DNA of 64,000 nt, taken from contig CP036201.1 of assembly GCA_004299845.1 (NCBI GenBank), forward strand, positions 3,286,001 to 3,350,000, in the 5' to 3' direction. The position numbers were made by a program, and so were the translations under genes. This DNA is from Verrucomicrobia bacterium S94. Its GTDB lineage: Bacteria > Verrucomicrobiota > Kiritimatiellia > Kiritimatiellales > Pontiellaceae. Below are positions 18,979 through 28,842 of the stretch, piece by piece. The number at the start of each line of letters is the position of its first letter. Position 1 is the first letter of the stretch. The notes beneath the pieces are model-generated. The model was not told the origin of the DNA. It saw only the letters and a list, made by a program, of their open reading frames with translations, and did no database searches.

Positions 18979-20773
18979 GTAACTAGAGCGCGTCCCATTC
19001 ATTGCATGAGCTTTATTCGCAGGGGTGTTCTTCTATAAAAATCCGAGCAAGAGAGGCTTTTTTGCCTCCCTTGCCGGAAAAAGACGCTTTATATTTCCTG
19101 TCCCAACAACAAAGAAAGGTAAAGCGCAGTGAGTATCATCCAATTTCAACCAGAGTTTCGTCCAGCACTTCCTGCAGTAAAAGGCCCAAAAGATTACACG
19201 GACTTCCTTGAGCGTATGGTTCAGATCGACTCGATTCTGATCTCATCGGGGCTCGAACACGAATTCATTAAGCGAAAGATTGCGGATACCCCTTCTGAAA
19301 AAAGTTGTCCAGCGCCTCAAACGCTCCAGCGGGCCCTGCGTTACAATATTCTGCTTGGCGTAACAACGGATTCGGTGAGGAAGCCTGCCGTACGCGTGGC
19401 CGACAGTCCTCTTCTGCAGTGGTTTACCTTTACTGGCTTTGTGGAGATTGCCAGGCCGGTATCCAAAAGCAGTATCGAGCGTTTTGAAAAAATGTTTGAA
19501 ACTCAAGAGATTGAATCGCTTATTCACAGCCTGAACCAAATTATGATGGATCAGCGCAAGGCGGAGCTCCTTCTTCATCAGCAGACCGCTCTCAGGTTCG
19601 AAGAGATCTTTGCCGATACCACCTGCGTGAAAGCCAATATTCATTTTCCGGTCGATTGGGTCCTGCTCCGTGATGCCGCGCGTACACTGGTGAAGGCGAT
19701 TATCCTGATCCGGAAGCAGGGGCTGCGCCATCGCATCGGTTCGCCGGAACAGCTCATGACCAGGATGAATAAACTCTGCATTGAGATGACGCATACCCGC
19801 AGGCGGCCCGATGCCAGAAAGGCGCGCAAAGCTGTTTTGAGAAAGATGAAAACGCTCGCAAAAACCATAGAGTCACATGCTCACAATTACCATGCTCTAC
19901 TTGCCGGGCGCTGGCAGGAAACGGAGTGGAGTGAGCTTGAAAAAGAACAGGTCCTCAATCGTATGCAGCATGTTCTCGATATACTGCCGCAGGCGATTCA
20001 TCAGGCGCACGAACGGATCATCGGAGAGCGCCGGATAAAAAATGCCGATAAAATCCTCAGCCTGTATGAAGACGATATTCATGTTCTGGTACGCGGCAAG
20101 TCCGATGCCGAAGCGGAGTTCGGCAACGCCCTTTATCTCGCTGAGCAGGCCAACGGCCTCATCGTTGATTGGGAATTTATAAAAGATCAGCCGAAGAGCG
20201 ACAGCAGGCTCGTAAAGGAAAGTACAAAACGCCTGCAGAAAAATTACAGTCGCATTCACTCCTATACCGCTAACCGCGGCTTTGATGCGCCGGGAAATAC
20301 TGTCCACCTGGAGGAGCAGCAGATCATCAACGCCATTTGTCCTCGATCCGTAACCCGGTTAAAAGAACAGCTTGAAGACGACGAATTCTGCAGACTCCAG
20401 AAACGCCGAGGCAGCACGGAGGCGCGAATCAGGCTGTTCAAAAATGCGTACCTCAACCGTCCCTTGAAAAGCCGGGGGTTCGCCAGCAGAGAACGCCGAA
20501 TCATCTGGAGCATTCTGACGCACAACCTCTGGAAGCTCGCCGGGATAGCCATTGAGAATAAAAACGGGCTTCTTGCAGACGCGGCATAACCCGTTTGTTC
20601 ATTCCGGCCAGGCTTACTCAAAAGACCCCTTGCGCCCCGATGTCGTCAAAAACATAGAAATGCACGGCAGAGGCGAATGCACAAGTCGTCCAGCTGCATC
20701 AAACTGACTTTTGCTTCCTGCCAGATTTTGAGGCGAAAACAAAAACAGATACTTTGGGACGGGCTCCAGCTAC
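18979..20773 (+). mobile_element. Insertion sequence with imperfect terminal inverted repeats (ISNCY-like)
   Basis: Left end GTAACTAGAGCGCGTCCCA (18979-18997) and the reverse complement of 20755-20773, GTAGCTGGAGCCCGTCCCA, agree at 16 of 19 positions. The span of 1795 bases holds one transposase gene. I could not fix a target duplication: flanking bases AGTAACT and AGCTACA are similar but not identical. The family is uncertain; the transposase is outside the common IS3, IS4, IS5 and IS110 types. A hairpin GAGGC-TTTTTT-GCCTC lies in the left leader near 19050. Confidence 0.65.
19129..20589 (+). CDS. DDE-type transposase
   Basis: The 486-residue protein fills the second IS. The first catalytic Asp probably lies in EIFADTTCVKANIHFPVDW. 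A second acidic region is DDIHVLVRGKSDAEAEF. The Glu of the triad is likely in RRGSTEARIRLFKNAYL, a conserved-looking helix followed by the basic block KSRGFASRERRIIWSILTHNLWKLA, typical of a transposase end. The N-terminal ~90 residues look like a DNA-binding head. The central part is rich in His, Arg and Gln coiled helices. The protein appears unbroken. I assign it to the not-classified (ISNCY-like) set from general appearance only. Confidence 0.7.
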   Translation: MSIIQFQPEFRPALPAVKGPKDYTDFLERMVQIDSILISSGLEHEFIKRKIADTPSEKSCPAPQTLQRALRYNILLGVTTDSVRKPAVRVADSPLLQWFTFTGFVEIARPVSKSSIERFEKMFETQEIESLIHSLNQIMMDQRKAELLLHQQTALRFEEIFADTTCVKANIHFPVDWVLLRDAARTLVKAIILIRKQGLRHRIGSPEQLMTRMNKLCIEMTHTRRRPDARKARKAVLRKMKTLAKTIESHAHNYHALLAGRWQETEWSELEKEQVLNRMQHVLDILPQAIHQAHERIIGERRIKNADKILSLYEDDIHVLVRGKSDAEAEFGNALYLAEQANGLIVDWEFIKDQPKSDSRLVKESTKRLQKNYSRIHSYTANRGFDAPGNTVHLEEQQIINAICPRSVTRLKEQLEDDEFCRLQKRRGSTEARIRLFKNAYLNRPLKSRGFASRERRIIWSILTHNLWKLAGIAIENKNGLLADAA

Positions 20774-21007
20774 AATCTAAAGAAAATCTTCACCCTATCG
20801 GGAAGGTGCGCCCCGGAACGACCGCTCCGAACCGCAAAACAGCACGCCAAGGCCTTGGCGCGACCTATTCTCGCGTTTTCCCGGGTTAAATCCTGCATCG
20901 AGATGAATTATTTGGCTTCAGCAGAAAAGTCTTTCGTAGTTTTGCAGTCAGGCAGTGTTTTAACTCCGACAGGCTGCTAGACACATTGCCATCCCAAAAT
21001 GCATAAC
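20774..21007. other. Intergenic region with a 16-base perfect palindrome
   Basis: Between the IS right end and the leuS stop there is no supported gene. CGCCAAGGCCTTGGCG (20845-20860) is a perfect palindrome. A further segment, AACTCCGACAGGCTGCTAG (near 20969), resembles a loose IS end, but no partner copy was found nearby. No U-rich hairpin terminator for leuS was recognised here. Confidence 0.4.
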
Positions 21008-23530
21008 TTACGAAACCGCAATATTCACCAGGCGGCCGGGAACGATGATGACTTTACGGATGGTTTTATCTTCTAGCCACTTCCGGACGTTTTCGGCAGC
21101 CAAGGCGGCGGCTTCGATATCCTCTTTCGACGCTTCGGAAGCCACCTTGATTTTGTCGCGCGTTTTTCCGTTTACCTGAACCACCAGCTCGATTTCATCG
21201 CGTTTGAGAGCCTCTTCGTTCACGGTCGGCCAGTCGGCATTCATAATGCCGGCACCGTGACCGAGTTCAACCCACAGCTCTTCGGCGATATGCGGTGCGA
21301 AGGGCGAAATCAGCAGAACAACGTTTTCGATGGCATCGCGGAATACGATTTTGGCCGATTCCGAAGAATCATCGGAAATTCTGAGATGATCGACGGCATT
21401 CATCAGCTCCATAATCGCGGCAATCGCGGTATTGAAGGTAAAGGCGCCGTCGAGACCGCGGGTGATCTGCTGGATCACCTCGTTGGTTTTGCGGTAGAGG
21501 TCGCGCTCGGCGTCGGCCATATCGGCAATCACCGGCTGTTTTCCTTCGACCGACTTCAGCAGATCGAGGTTTTCCGAAACCCGGCGCCAGATGCGCTTGA
21601 GGAAGCGGTAGGCCCCTTCCACACCCGAATCCTGCCATTCGGCTTCTTTTTCCGGCGGCCCGATGAAGAGCGTATAGAGACGTACCGTATCGGCACCGTA
21701 TTTTTTGAGCAGTTCTTCCGGAGAAACCACGTTCCCTTTCGATTTCGACATCTTATACAGATTTCCATCGGGCCCCTTTTTGCAGATCATGCCCTGCGTA
21801 AAGAGGTGTTTAAACGGCTCTTCGAAATCGATCAGACCAAGGTCCTTGATGGCTTTGGTGAAGAATCGGGCATAAAGCAGATGAAGGATCGCATGTTCAA
21901 TACCGCCGATATACTGGTCGACCGGCATCCACTTATTGGCGATTTCGGTATTCACCGCCTGGTTTTCATCCCGGGCACTGAGATAACGCAGAAAATACCA
22001 GGAGGAATCGACAAAGGTGTCCATCGTATCGGATTCGCGCCGCGCCGGTTTTCCGCACTTCGGACAGGTGCAATTCATGAAACTTTCGCTCGATTTAAGC
22101 GGCGATTCGCCTTCGGCTTTAAATTCTACATCGGTCGGCAGCAGAATCGGGAGGTTTTCCTCTTTCTCCGGCACGACGCCGCAGTCGTCGCAGTAGACCA
22201 TCGGAATCGGTGCACCCCAGTAACGCTGGCGGGAAATCAGCCAGTCGCGCAGGCGGAAATTAATGGTGCCGCGGCCGAAGCCCTTTTCCTCGGCATATTT
22301 TGTCATGGCGGCGATGGCTTCGCGGTTCGGCATTCCGGTGAATTCACCGGAATCGACGCAGGTGCCGTCTTCGGTGTAGGCCGTTTCCATCTCCTCGAGC
22401 ACAAGAGAATTGTCCGGATTCTGGATGGAAAGTTTGATCGGCAGGTCATATTTTTTCGCAAACGCAAAATCGCGAGTATCGTGCGCCGGAACGGCCATCA
22501 CGGCACCGGTGCCGTACATCAGCACATAATTGCCGACCCACAGCTCAATCTTTTCACCGTTGTAGGGATTGATCAGATAGCGGCCGGTGAAAATTCCGGC
22601 CTTTTCCACCTCGTCGGCCTCGCGGTCAAGGTTGGTCAGTTTAGAACACTCTTTGATGAATTCGAGGATTTCGGCCTCATTCGGCATGCCTTTAATCAGG
22701 TTTTTCAGTTCCGGATGCTCCGGAGCGAGCGCCATATAGGTGCAGCCGTAAATGGTATCCACACGGGTGGTGTAGCAGGTGATTTTATCGATGTTGTCTG
22801 CCGCTCCGTCTTCGCGCGGAACAATATCAAAATCAACTTCCGTCCCTTCAGAACGGCCGATCCAGTTTTTCTGCATGGTTTTCACACGGTCGGGCCAGCC
22901 GTCGAGCGTGTTCAGATCGTCAAGCAGGCGCTGGGCATAGTCGGTGATTTTAAAGAACCACTGCTCCATCGATTTCTGGATGACTTCGGAGTCGCAGCGT
23001 TCGCACGCGCCGTCGACCACCTGCTCATTGGCGAGCACCGTGGCACAGGACGGACACCAGTTCACGTTGGAATTCTGTTTGTAGGCCAGGCCTTTTTTAT
23101 AAAACTGAAGAAACAGCCACTGCGTCCACTTATAGTAGTCCGGCATGCAGGACGTGACTTCCTTGTCCCAGTCATACATACAGCCCCAGGCGCGGAGCTG
23201 CTCTTTCATTGTGGCAATGTTGGCTGTGGTGTATTCCGCCGGCGGCGTCCCCGTTTTGATGGCCGCATTTTCCGCAGGCAGACCGAAAGCATCCCAGCCC
23301 ATCGGGGTGAGTACATCAAAACCCTGCATTTTCTTATAGCGCGCAACCGCATCGCCGATGATGTAGTTACGGCCGTGGCCGACGTGGAGCTTCCCGGACG
23401 GGTACGGAAACATCATCAGGCAGTAATACGGATTTTCCGCTGCCGCCAGATCGGTTTTAAAGTCGCCGTTTTCATCCCAGAAATTCTGCCACTTTGATTC
23501 AATTTCGTTAAAAGGATAGTCTTCGTTCAT
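21008..23530 (-). CDS. leuS: Leucyl-tRNA synthetase
   Basis: LeuS attaches leucine to tRNA-Leu using ATP. The 840-residue length and domain order are those of the bacterial enzyme: the class I signature [12 protein letters not shown] near residue 50, a zinc-type Cys set CPSC..CERC around 160-180, the CP1 editing domain (with the T-rich [22 protein letters not shown] and the Asp of [13 protein letters not shown]) and the catalytic loop KMSKSKGN. The tail is the anticodon-binding and C-terminal domain. The start ATG 23528-23530 has only a weak ribosome binding site. An S23 gene precedes it on the same strand, so leuS may share that transcript. Confidence 0.97.
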   Translation of the reverse strand: MNEDYPFNEIESKWQNFWDENGDFKTDLAAAENPYYCLMMFPYPSGKLHVGHGRNYIIGDAVARYKKMQGFDVLTPMGWDAFGLPAENAAIKTGTPPAEYTTANIATMKEQLRAWGCMYDWDKEVTSCMPDYYKWTQWLFLQFYKKGLAYKQNSNVNWCPSCATVLANEQVVDGACERCDSEVIQKSMEQWFFKITDYAQRLLDDLNTLDGWPDRVKTMQKNWIGRSEGTEVDFDIVPREDGAADNIDKITCYTTRVDTIYGCTYMALAPEHPELKNLIKGMPNEAEILEFIKECSKLTNLDREADEVEKAGIFTGRYLINPYNGEKIELWVGNYVLMYGTGAVMAVPAHDTRDFAFAKKYDLPIKLSIQNPDNSLVLEEMETAYTEDGTCVDSGEFTGMPNREAIAAMTKYAEEKGFGRGTINFRLRDWLISRQRYWGAPIPMVYCDDCGVVPEKEENLPILLPTDVEFKAEGESPLKSSESFMNCTCPKCGKPARRESDTMDTFVDSSWYFLRYLSARDENQAVNTEIANKWMPVDQYIGGIEHAILHLLYARFFTKAIKDLGLIDFEEPFKHLFTQGMICKKGPDGNLYKMSKSKGNVVSPEELLKKYGADTVRLYTLFIGPPEKEAEWQDSGVEGAYRFLKRIWRRVSENLDLLKSVEGKQPVIADMADAERDLYRKTNEVIQQITRGLDGAFTFNTAIAAIMELMNAVDHLRISDDSSESAKIVFRDAIENVVLLISPFAPHIAEELWVELGHGAGIMNADWPTVNEEALKRDEIELVVQVNGKTRDKIKVASEASKEDIEAAALAAENVRKWLEDKTIRKVIIVPGRLVNIAVS

Positions 23531-23540
23531 GTGCTTCGCC

Positions 23541-23569
23541 GTTAATAGTTAATGGTTATTCGTTAATCG
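23541..23569. repeat. Left copy of inverted repeat pair flanking the S23 gene
   Basis: A 29-base GTTAAT-rich sequence covers the S23 stop codon and the start of the leuS leader. Its reverse complement resembles the 30-base right copy at 23959-23988; both are built of GATTAAC/ATTAACC units. The two face each other across the S23 gene. Confidence 0.7.
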
Positions 23570-23949
23570 TCTGCTCCCGGAACCGGGTCTTTAGCCTTTT
23601 TCAGATAGTTCATATATCCATTCGTCAATTTCACCGCATCCCAAACCAGTTTTTCACCTTCTCTAAACAGAGCTTCATCAATCAGCGCCTCATCTAGCGC
23701 AGTCTGCAGATGATCCAAAACCTCATAGGCCGACCCTCTGGCGTTACCGCAGAATTTAGCATTATCCAGATAATGGAACCGCCCGTGTCCTTCAGCAATA
23801 TTGGCCGTGGTCGAACGGGCTACGCGAATGAGCTGATCGGCAAGCCGATATTTTTCATCCCGCGACAGCAAGGGCAGAATCCGGGCATGAACGAAGCGCC
23901 GCAGTTCGCGGCAGGCCTTCCAACATTTCAACTCCCGGAAATCCTTCAT
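23563..23949 (-). CDS. Four-helix-bundle protein (S23 / 23S rRNA-intervening-sequence type)
   Basis: This 128-residue protein shows the S23 pattern: FRELKCWKACRELRRFVH, then LADQLIRVARSTTANIAEGHGR, the strong mid motif NAKFCGNARGSAYEVLDHL and the final helix with LVWDAVKLTNGYMNYLKK. Members are found inside 23S rRNA intervening sequences, near group II introns or diversity-generating retroelements, and widely as stand-alone genes. Their function is unknown; they form pentameric bundles that bind nucleic acid or a partner protein. Here the gene lies alone on the minus strand between ureD and leuS, with inverted repeats at both ends. I do not call it an avd accessory because no reverse transcriptase is near. 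Confidence 0.85.
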   Translation of the reverse strand: MKDFRELKCWKACRELRRFVHARILPLLSRDEKYRLADQLIRVARSTTANIAEGHGRFHYLDNAKFCGNARGSAYEVLDHLQTALDEALIDEALFREGEKLVWDAVKLTNGYMNYLKKAKDPVPGADD

Positions 23950-23958
23950 ACCCTAACC

Positions 23959-23988
23959 CGATTAACCATTAACCAACTAACGATTAAC
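23959..23988. repeat. Right copy of inverted repeat pair flanking the S23 gene
   Basis: A 30-base sequence with GATTAAC at both ends and ATTAACC in its centre lies nine bases upstream of the S23 start codon. It mirrors the left copy at 23541-23569. Together they delimit a unit of about 450 bases. Confidence 0.7.
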
Positions 23989-24071
23989 AGCGAGCCGAAT
24001 CCTTCGGATCGCTAAAGAACGCGAATATTAGAGATTTACCACCGTTTTTCCACTTCCAAAGGCCGGAAAAA

Positions 24072-24869
24072 TCAGATGGAGAAAACATCCATGATTGGCT
24101 GGAGCTGACGGCGGGTGATCGCGAGGCAGCGAAGCATATAACCTCCGAAGGGTAATGGATTGAGTGCGCACAACATTTCCGGATTCGGACGGGTACTGGT
24201 TTGCGGAAGAACATCGGTGTGGTGCTGCTGGAAATCGAGAAACGGCTGCAGCAGTTCCGGATAGCGCTCCGCCGACGGTCCCAGAAGGTAGATGTTCAGC
24301 ATCAGATCGAACGGGCCGAAAACCGCCGGGCTTCGGATATCGTCAACCGCCGGCCGGCAGCTGAATTTTTCCTCCACCACCGGAATATCATCCACCGCAA
24401 TGGAAATCACTGATTCAAACTGCTCAAAAGAAAACTGTTCCGATGATTCGCTGCGGCCCGACTGCATCCAGTCGGCCAGGACCAGATCGGTAGTAGAGGA
24501 AATATTCCAGCGCTGCTCCTGACGAAACCGGGCGCCGGCGTGCAGCACCACCGGTTCCGGCAGAATGTGCACACGGGACCGGCTTCCGCAATCCGCGGTC
24601 AGCAGCTGCACCGCCCATTCTTTCGTTTCGTTTTTATAGACGTGGGTATTGGCCTGTGATTTCAGCAGCAGGCCGGTTTCCTCGCCGCACCGCACGTCGA
24701 GCCCGATCCGGTCGCCCTGCAGGATGCCGCCGCCATAGGAGGCCAGCTGAATTTCCACGGTATCGTCATGCACACCGGTTTCCATCAGCCGCAACGGCGC
24801 CCGACTGACCATGCGCGTCACCCGTGTTGCGGAGCGTATCCGGTCGAGTTCAAGCCTGCTTGTTTTCAC
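24072..24869 (-). CDS. ureD: Urease accessory protein UreD
   Basis: UreD (UreH) binds apo-urease and, with UreF and UreG, helps load nickel. The 265-residue protein has the family marks APLRLMETGVHD, GGGILQGDRIGLDVRC, a Ser/Thr-Gln-Ala-His stretch LLKSQANTHVYKN, LPEPVVLHAGARFRQEQRW and DWMQSGRSES. It is the last gene of the urea operon, beginning nine bases after ureG. Codon style and strand match its neighbours, so it belongs to the same transcript. Confidence 0.92.
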   Translation of the reverse strand: MKTSRLELDRIRSATRVTRMVSRAPLRLMETGVHDDTVEIQLASYGGGILQGDRIGLDVRCGEETGLLLKSQANTHVYKNETKEWAVQLLTADCGSRSRVHILPEPVVLHAGARFRQEQRWNISSTTDLVLADWMQSGRSESSEQFSFEQFESVISIAVDDIPVVEEKFSCRPAVDDIRSPAVFGPFDLMLNIYLLGPSAERYPELLQPFLDFQQHHTDVLPQTSTRPNPEMLCALNPLPFGGYMLRCLAITRRQLQPIMDVFSI

Positions 24870-24877
24870 AATCGGAT

Positions 24878-25627
24878 TTATTTCCCCACAACCTGCTGAT
24901 TGTACGCCGCACGGATATGTTCGATCACTTCAGAAATACCCACATTATTGCGGCACTGCGTGAACAGAAACGGACCGTCACCGCGCATCTTTTTAGAATC
25001 GCGCTCCATCACGCCCAGATCCGCGCCGATCAGTTCGGCAATATCGGTTTTATTGATAATCAGCAGATCCGACTGCGTAATACCCGGCCCGCCTTTGCGC
25101 GGAATTTTATCGCCGCCTGAAACATCGATGACATAAATCGTATAATCAGCCAGTTCGCGGCTGTAGTTGGCCGCCAGATTATCACCGCCGCTTTCCAGCA
25201 GCAGCCATTCAACCCTGCCGTCGAACCGCTCCATCAGTTCTTCAAGCGCATTAAGATTCAGCGAAATATCCTCGCGGATGGCCGCGTGCGGACAGCCGCC
25301 GGTTTCCACCCCGATAATCCGTTCAGCCGGCAGTGCGCTGTTGCGCGTCAGAAACTCGGCATCTTCCTGTGTGAAAATATCATTGGTCACCACAGCCAGA
25401 CTCATTTCATCGCGCAGGGCCTCGCAAAGCGCTTTGGTCAGAGCCGTTTTACCGCTCCCGACCGGGCCGCCTATTCCGATGGTAAACGCCCGTTTTAAAA
25501 AATCGCGACGGAGCGGCACCTCGCGCTCGTCGTAATGCCCCGGATGTTCCATCACTTCGTGCGTATGCCCGTGCTCATGATGGTGATGATCATGCGAATG
25601 ATGATGGTGGTCGTGCGTATGGCTCAT
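24878..25627 (-). CDS. ureG: Urease nickel-insertion GTPase UreG with His-rich N-terminus
   Basis: UreG couples GTP hydrolysis to nickel insertion in the urease active site. The 249 residues include a P-loop [11 protein letters not shown] near 55, the metal/dimer motif [17 protein letters not shown] (Cys-Pro-His), [11 protein letters not shown] and the GTPase base motif NKTDIA. The first ~31 residues contain about 16 histidines ([17 protein letters not shown]), a head found in some UreG proteins that binds nickel. No ureE (the usual nickel chaperone) is in the cluster, so this head may take over its role; that is inference. Confidence 0.95.
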   Translation of the reverse strand: MSHTHDHHHHSHDHHHHEHGHTHEVMEHPGHYDEREVPLRRDFLKRAFTIGIGGPVGSGKTALTKALCEALRDEMSLAVVTNDIFTQEDAEFLTRNSALPAERIIGVETGGCPHAAIREDISLNLNALEELMERFDGRVEWLLLESGGDNLAANYSRELADYTIYVIDVSGGDKIPRKGGPGITQSDLLIINKTDIAELIGADLGVMERDSKKMRGDGPFLFTQCRNNVGISEVIEHIRAAYNQQVVGK

Positions 25628-25638
25628 ACATGGTTCTC

Positions 25639-26301
25639 CTAATTTTGAAATAATTTGCTATAGAGGGATGGGTGCAGCATCTGTGCGATTTCAAGCATCG
25701 GAGTAAAACGCCGCACATCGCTCATTTTACTGTTTTCCGATGCTGCCAGCACCGCACTCATATCCTGCTCGAATTCCGACTGAATGGACTGTGCCGCCGA
25801 AGGCCCGATCAGCCCCAGCCGGACCGCGGCACTGATCTGGTCACGCAGCAGGGTAAACAGACAGAGTTCCTTCACCTGGGATTCCGATGCACCGGCCGCT
25901 TTCAGGCAGAGCGTCAGCAGCGGCAGGTAGTGCACCGCCGCCCCCGCATCCCTGAACTGTTGTTTAAAATCAACCTTTCCAAGGGCTGGAAAAAGATCGG
26001 CCAGTACACGATACCAGCCGCGTGCCTGGGCGATGGAGGCTTTGCGCATGGGTTCAGCCAGCATCATACGGTCGTAGCGAATAAAAACATCCGCATCGGG
26101 ATTATGGAAAAACCGACCGATAAACGGCTGTTCAAAATGCCCCCACTGTTCCACGGCACTTTTCAGATAGCGAATCAGTTCGGACCGGGTACGCACCATG
26201 CCGCATTTAGCCGCCGCTTCAAGACCGCTGGAAAAAGCAAACCCCCCGACCGGCAGGGCTGAATCCGCCAGGTGCATCATCTGGATGGAGGTCAGAGCCA
26301 T
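25639..26301 (-). CDS. ureF: Urease accessory protein UreF
   Basis: UreF is the all-helical accessory protein that joins UreD and UreG on apo-urease and gates GTP hydrolysis. The 220 residues show the family start [20 protein letters not shown], then [15 protein letters not shown]-like helices and the final [16 protein letters not shown] with the family Gly and Gln. The gene lies between ureC (four bases upstream) and ureG (11 bases downstream). The signature of the helical bundle is clear, although sequence conservation in UreF is low. Confidence 0.9.
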   Translation of the reverse strand: MALTSIQMMHLADSALPVGGFAFSSGLEAAAKCGMVRTRSELIRYLKSAVEQWGHFEQPFIGRFFHNPDADVFIRYDRMMLAEPMRKASIAQARGWYRVLADLFPALGKVDFKQQFRDAGAAVHYLPLLTLCLKAAGASESQVKELCLFTLLRDQISAAVRLGLIGPSAAQSIQSEFEQDMSAVLAASENSKMSDVRRFTPMLEIAQMLHPSLYSKLFQN

Positions 26302-26305
26302 GAAA

Positions 26306-28012
26306 TCAGAACAGTTGGTACAGCTGCGCCAGCGGCAGTTTTTCAGCAGGTTCGCAGGTGAGGTGCTCCCCGTCGACAGTCACTTTGTAGGTTTCCGGAT
26401 CAATTTCAATATCGGGAAGCAGGTCGTTAAGCTTCATATCCTTTTTCGTCAGTCCCCGGCAGTTTTTCACAGCGGAAGCAGACTTGTTCAAATGATACCC
26501 GGCCACATTGTCCAGCGAAGCCTGCGAAACAAACACCAGCGAATTATTGGCCGGGGCCGAACCGAAACTGCCGAACATAGGCCGCGAAAAGAACGGCTGC
26601 GGCGTCGGGATCGATGCATTCGGATCACCCATCTGCGCCTGTGCAATCACACCGCCCTTAATGACGATTTCCGGTTTGCTGCCGAAAAAATCGGGGCGCC
26701 ATAAAACCAGATCCGCCAGTTTTCCGGGTTCAATAGAACCGATTTCGTGGCTCATACCATGAGCCACGGCAGGATTGATGGTATATTTCGCCACATAACG
26801 TCGTGTGCGGAAATTATCATTTCCCGTCCCTTCATCCTCCGGCAAAGGTCCGCGCTGTTCCTTCATTTTATGAGCAGTCTGCCAGGTGCGGGTGATGACT
26901 TCGCCGATGCGGCCCATGGCCTGGGAATCGGAGGCAATAATTGAAAGGGCCCCCATATCATGCAGTATATCCTCCGCAGCGATCGTTTCGCCACGGATAC
27001 GGCTTTCCGCAAAAGCAACATCTTCGGGAATCCGTTTATCGAGATGATGACAGACCATGAGCATATCGAGATGCTCATCGATCGTATTCACGGTATAGGG
27101 CCGGGTCGGATTGGTGGAGGACGGCAGCACATTGGGCTCGCCGCACAGCTTCATAATATCGGGTGCATGCCCGCCGCCGGCACCCTCGGTATGGTAGGTA
27201 TGAATGGTTCGACCTTTGAATGATGCACAGGTGTTTTCCACCATTCCCGATTCATTCAGGGTATCGGTATGAATGGCCACCTGCACATCATACTGCTCCG
27301 CCACATCAAGGCAGCAGTCGATCGCCGCCGGGGTCGAACCCCAGTCTTCGTGCAGCTTCAGTCCGGCGGCTCCCGCTTCGATCTGTTCCGTCAGTCCCAC
27401 AGGGCTCGAGCTGTTACCTTTGCCGAGAAAGGCAAAATTCATGGGATAGGCATCGGTGGACCGCAGCATCATTTCAATATGGGTTTTACCGGGTGTACAG
27501 GTCGTGGCATTGGTGCCGGTGGCCGGGCCGGTGCCGCCGCCGAGCATCGTGGTGAGACCGGAAGCCAACGCTTCGTTTATCTGCTGAGGACAGATAAAAT
27601 GGATATGGGCGTCAAATCCCCCGGCGGTGAGAATCAGTTTTTCCCCGGCGATCACTTCGGTGGTCGGACCGCAGATCATATCCGGATTCACACCGTCCAT
27701 CATATCGGGATTACCGGCTTTACCAATGGCATGAATGCGGCCGTTTTTGACGCCGATATCAGCTTTATAAATTCCGGTATAATCGAGAATCAGCGCATTG
27801 GTAATCAGCAGATCCAGCGCGACGTCCTGTGAAACTCCGGACTGCTGCCCCATGCCATCGCGCAGCACTTTACCACCGCCGAATTTACATTCATCACCGT
27901 AGACGGTGAGATCTTTTTCAACTTCAATCACCAGATTCGTATCTCCCAACCGTACTTTATCGCCGGTGGTCGGACCGAACATTGCGGCATAATTTTTACG
28001 CGGAATTTTCAT
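26306..28012 (-). CDS. ureC: Urease alpha subunit, catalytic
   Basis: UreC hydrolyses urea to ammonia and carbamate at a dinickel centre. At 568 residues it has the usual size. All metal ligands are in place: His136 and His138 (GGFDAHIHF), the carbamylated Lys219 ([11 protein letters not shown]), His248 (VAIHTD), His274 (HTYHTEG) and Asp362 ([10 protein letters not shown]). The catalytic His322 sits in MVCHHLD. One substitution near the active site is Ala135 where DTHIHF is more usual. ATGA overlap with ureAB (28009-28012) indicates coupling. It assembles with the fused beta/gamma subunit encoded just upstream. Confidence 0.97.
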   Translation of the reverse strand: MKIPRKNYAAMFGPTTGDKVRLGDTNLVIEVEKDLTVYGDECKFGGGKVLRDGMGQQSGVSQDVALDLLITNALILDYTGIYKADIGVKNGRIHAIGKAGNPDMMDGVNPDMICGPTTEVIAGEKLILTAGGFDAHIHFICPQQINEALASGLTTMLGGGTGPATGTNATTCTPGKTHIEMMLRSTDAYPMNFAFLGKGNSSSPVGLTEQIEAGAAGLKLHEDWGSTPAAIDCCLDVAEQYDVQVAIHTDTLNESGMVENTCASFKGRTIHTYHTEGAGGGHAPDIMKLCGEPNVLPSSTNPTRPYTVNTIDEHLDMLMVCHHLDKRIPEDVAFAESRIRGETIAAEDILHDMGALSIIASDSQAMGRIGEVITRTWQTAHKMKEQRGPLPEDEGTGNDNFRTRRYVAKYTINPAVAHGMSHEIGSIEPGKLADLVLWRPDFFGSKPEIVIKGGVIAQAQMGDPNASIPTPQPFFSRPMFGSFGSAPANNSLVFVSQASLDNVAGYHLNKSASAVKNCRGLTKKDMKLNDLLPDIEIDPETYKVTVDGEHLTCEPAEKLPLAQLYQLF

Positions 28013-28764
28013 CTGGCTTCCTCTTCGTGGTTGAAGCTTCGGTTACGAGCCAGCTTCAGGGCCGCCTCTTCCGAATCGGTGGACTGGATCAGCGCATTGC
28101 CGCCGCGCACGGTGGCCGTGCCGCCGATATCAACCAGCTCAACCCGTTTGGATTCGCCGGGTTCAAACCGGATCGCGGTACCGGACGGGATATTCAGCCG
28201 CTTCCCGAACGCCTTGGCCCGATCGAACAGCAGGGCCGGATTGGTTTCAAAAAAAGGATAGTGTGAACCGACCTGCACCGGCCGGTCGCCGTGGTTGAGT
28301 ACAGTCAGTTCAAGGGTTTTCCGGCCGGCATTCAGCTCCAGTTCACCGGTCTCGCAGATGACTTCGCCGGGCATTTTTTCAATGATGTTATCCACCGGAA
28401 TTCCGGCGTTGTTCCGGGTCAGACCGGAACCGTAAAGCGCCAGTTCCGGTTCCCCCTTTTCCCGGCAGACCGGCTGGTGCACCGTAATCAGTTTAGTGCC
28501 GTCCGGAAAGGTTCCTTCCACCTGCACTTCAGGAAGCATGGATGCCACCCCGTCCATTACATCCTCAAAACCGAGCAGTTTTTTTCCGCGTTCCATCAGC
28601 TCAGCCACGGAACAGCCTTCGCGAATGAATTCCAGCAGCTGGGCGGAGAGCAGGGCCACGGTTTCCACATAGTTGAGTTTCAGGCCGCGTGCATAACGTT
28701 TCTGCGCCAGAAACCCGGCATTATGCAGCATCAGCTTTTCAATTTCCCTCGGTGATAAATGCAT
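28009..28764 (-). CDS. ureAB: Fused urease gamma-beta subunit (UreA-UreB)
   Basis: A single 251-residue chain joins the gamma subunit (residues ~1-100: [49 protein letters not shown]) to the beta subunit (~115-235: [18 protein letters not shown], the motif [17 protein letters not shown], and [17 protein letters not shown]). In most bacteria these are two genes; the fusion is known from Helicobacter UreA and a few other lineages. An intact beta core and normal linker suggest a working subunit. It is the first ure gene and stands 78 bases downstream of the porin-like frame. Confidence 0.95.
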   Translation of the reverse strand: MHLSPREIEKLMLHNAGFLAQKRYARGLKLNYVETVALLSAQLLEFIREGCSVAELMERGKKLLGFEDVMDGVASMLPEVQVEGTFPDGTKLITVHQPVCREKGEPELALYGSGLTRNNAGIPVDNIIEKMPGEVICETGELELNAGRKTLELTVLNHGDRPVQVGSHYPFFETNPALLFDRAKAFGKRLNIPSGTAIRFEPGESKRVELVDIGGTATVRGGNALIQSTDSEEAALKLARNRSFNHEEEAR

Positions 28765-28807
28765 TCCCGCTCCTCATTCCACACCTCCCCGGTCGAAGAA
28801 TCCTGAG

Positions 28808-28831
28808 CCGGGCGGCCGGAAAACCGCCCGG
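28808..28831. other. GC-rich intercistronic hairpin between porin and ureAB
   Basis: CCGGGCGG (28808-28815) and CCGCCCGG (28824-28831) can pair around an eight-base loop. On the minus strand no U tract follows, so it looks more like an mRNA stabilising or processing element than a terminator. It could set different levels for the transport and urease parts of the transcript. Confidence 0.5.
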
Positions 28832-28842
28832 TTTTCACGATC

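Noticed and set aside
20960-20990. ACTCCGACAGGCTGCTAG as a second IS end
   Set aside because: Resembles an insertion sequence terminus but no mirrored copy or transposase belongs to it.
21257-23497. 746-codon plus-strand frame inside leuS
   Set aside because: It is a long antisense open frame caused by the codon use of leuS; no domain or start signal.
26146-26162. TGTTCCACGGCAC near ureF, checked as a further parS copy
   Set aside because: Only the left half of the palindrome is present.
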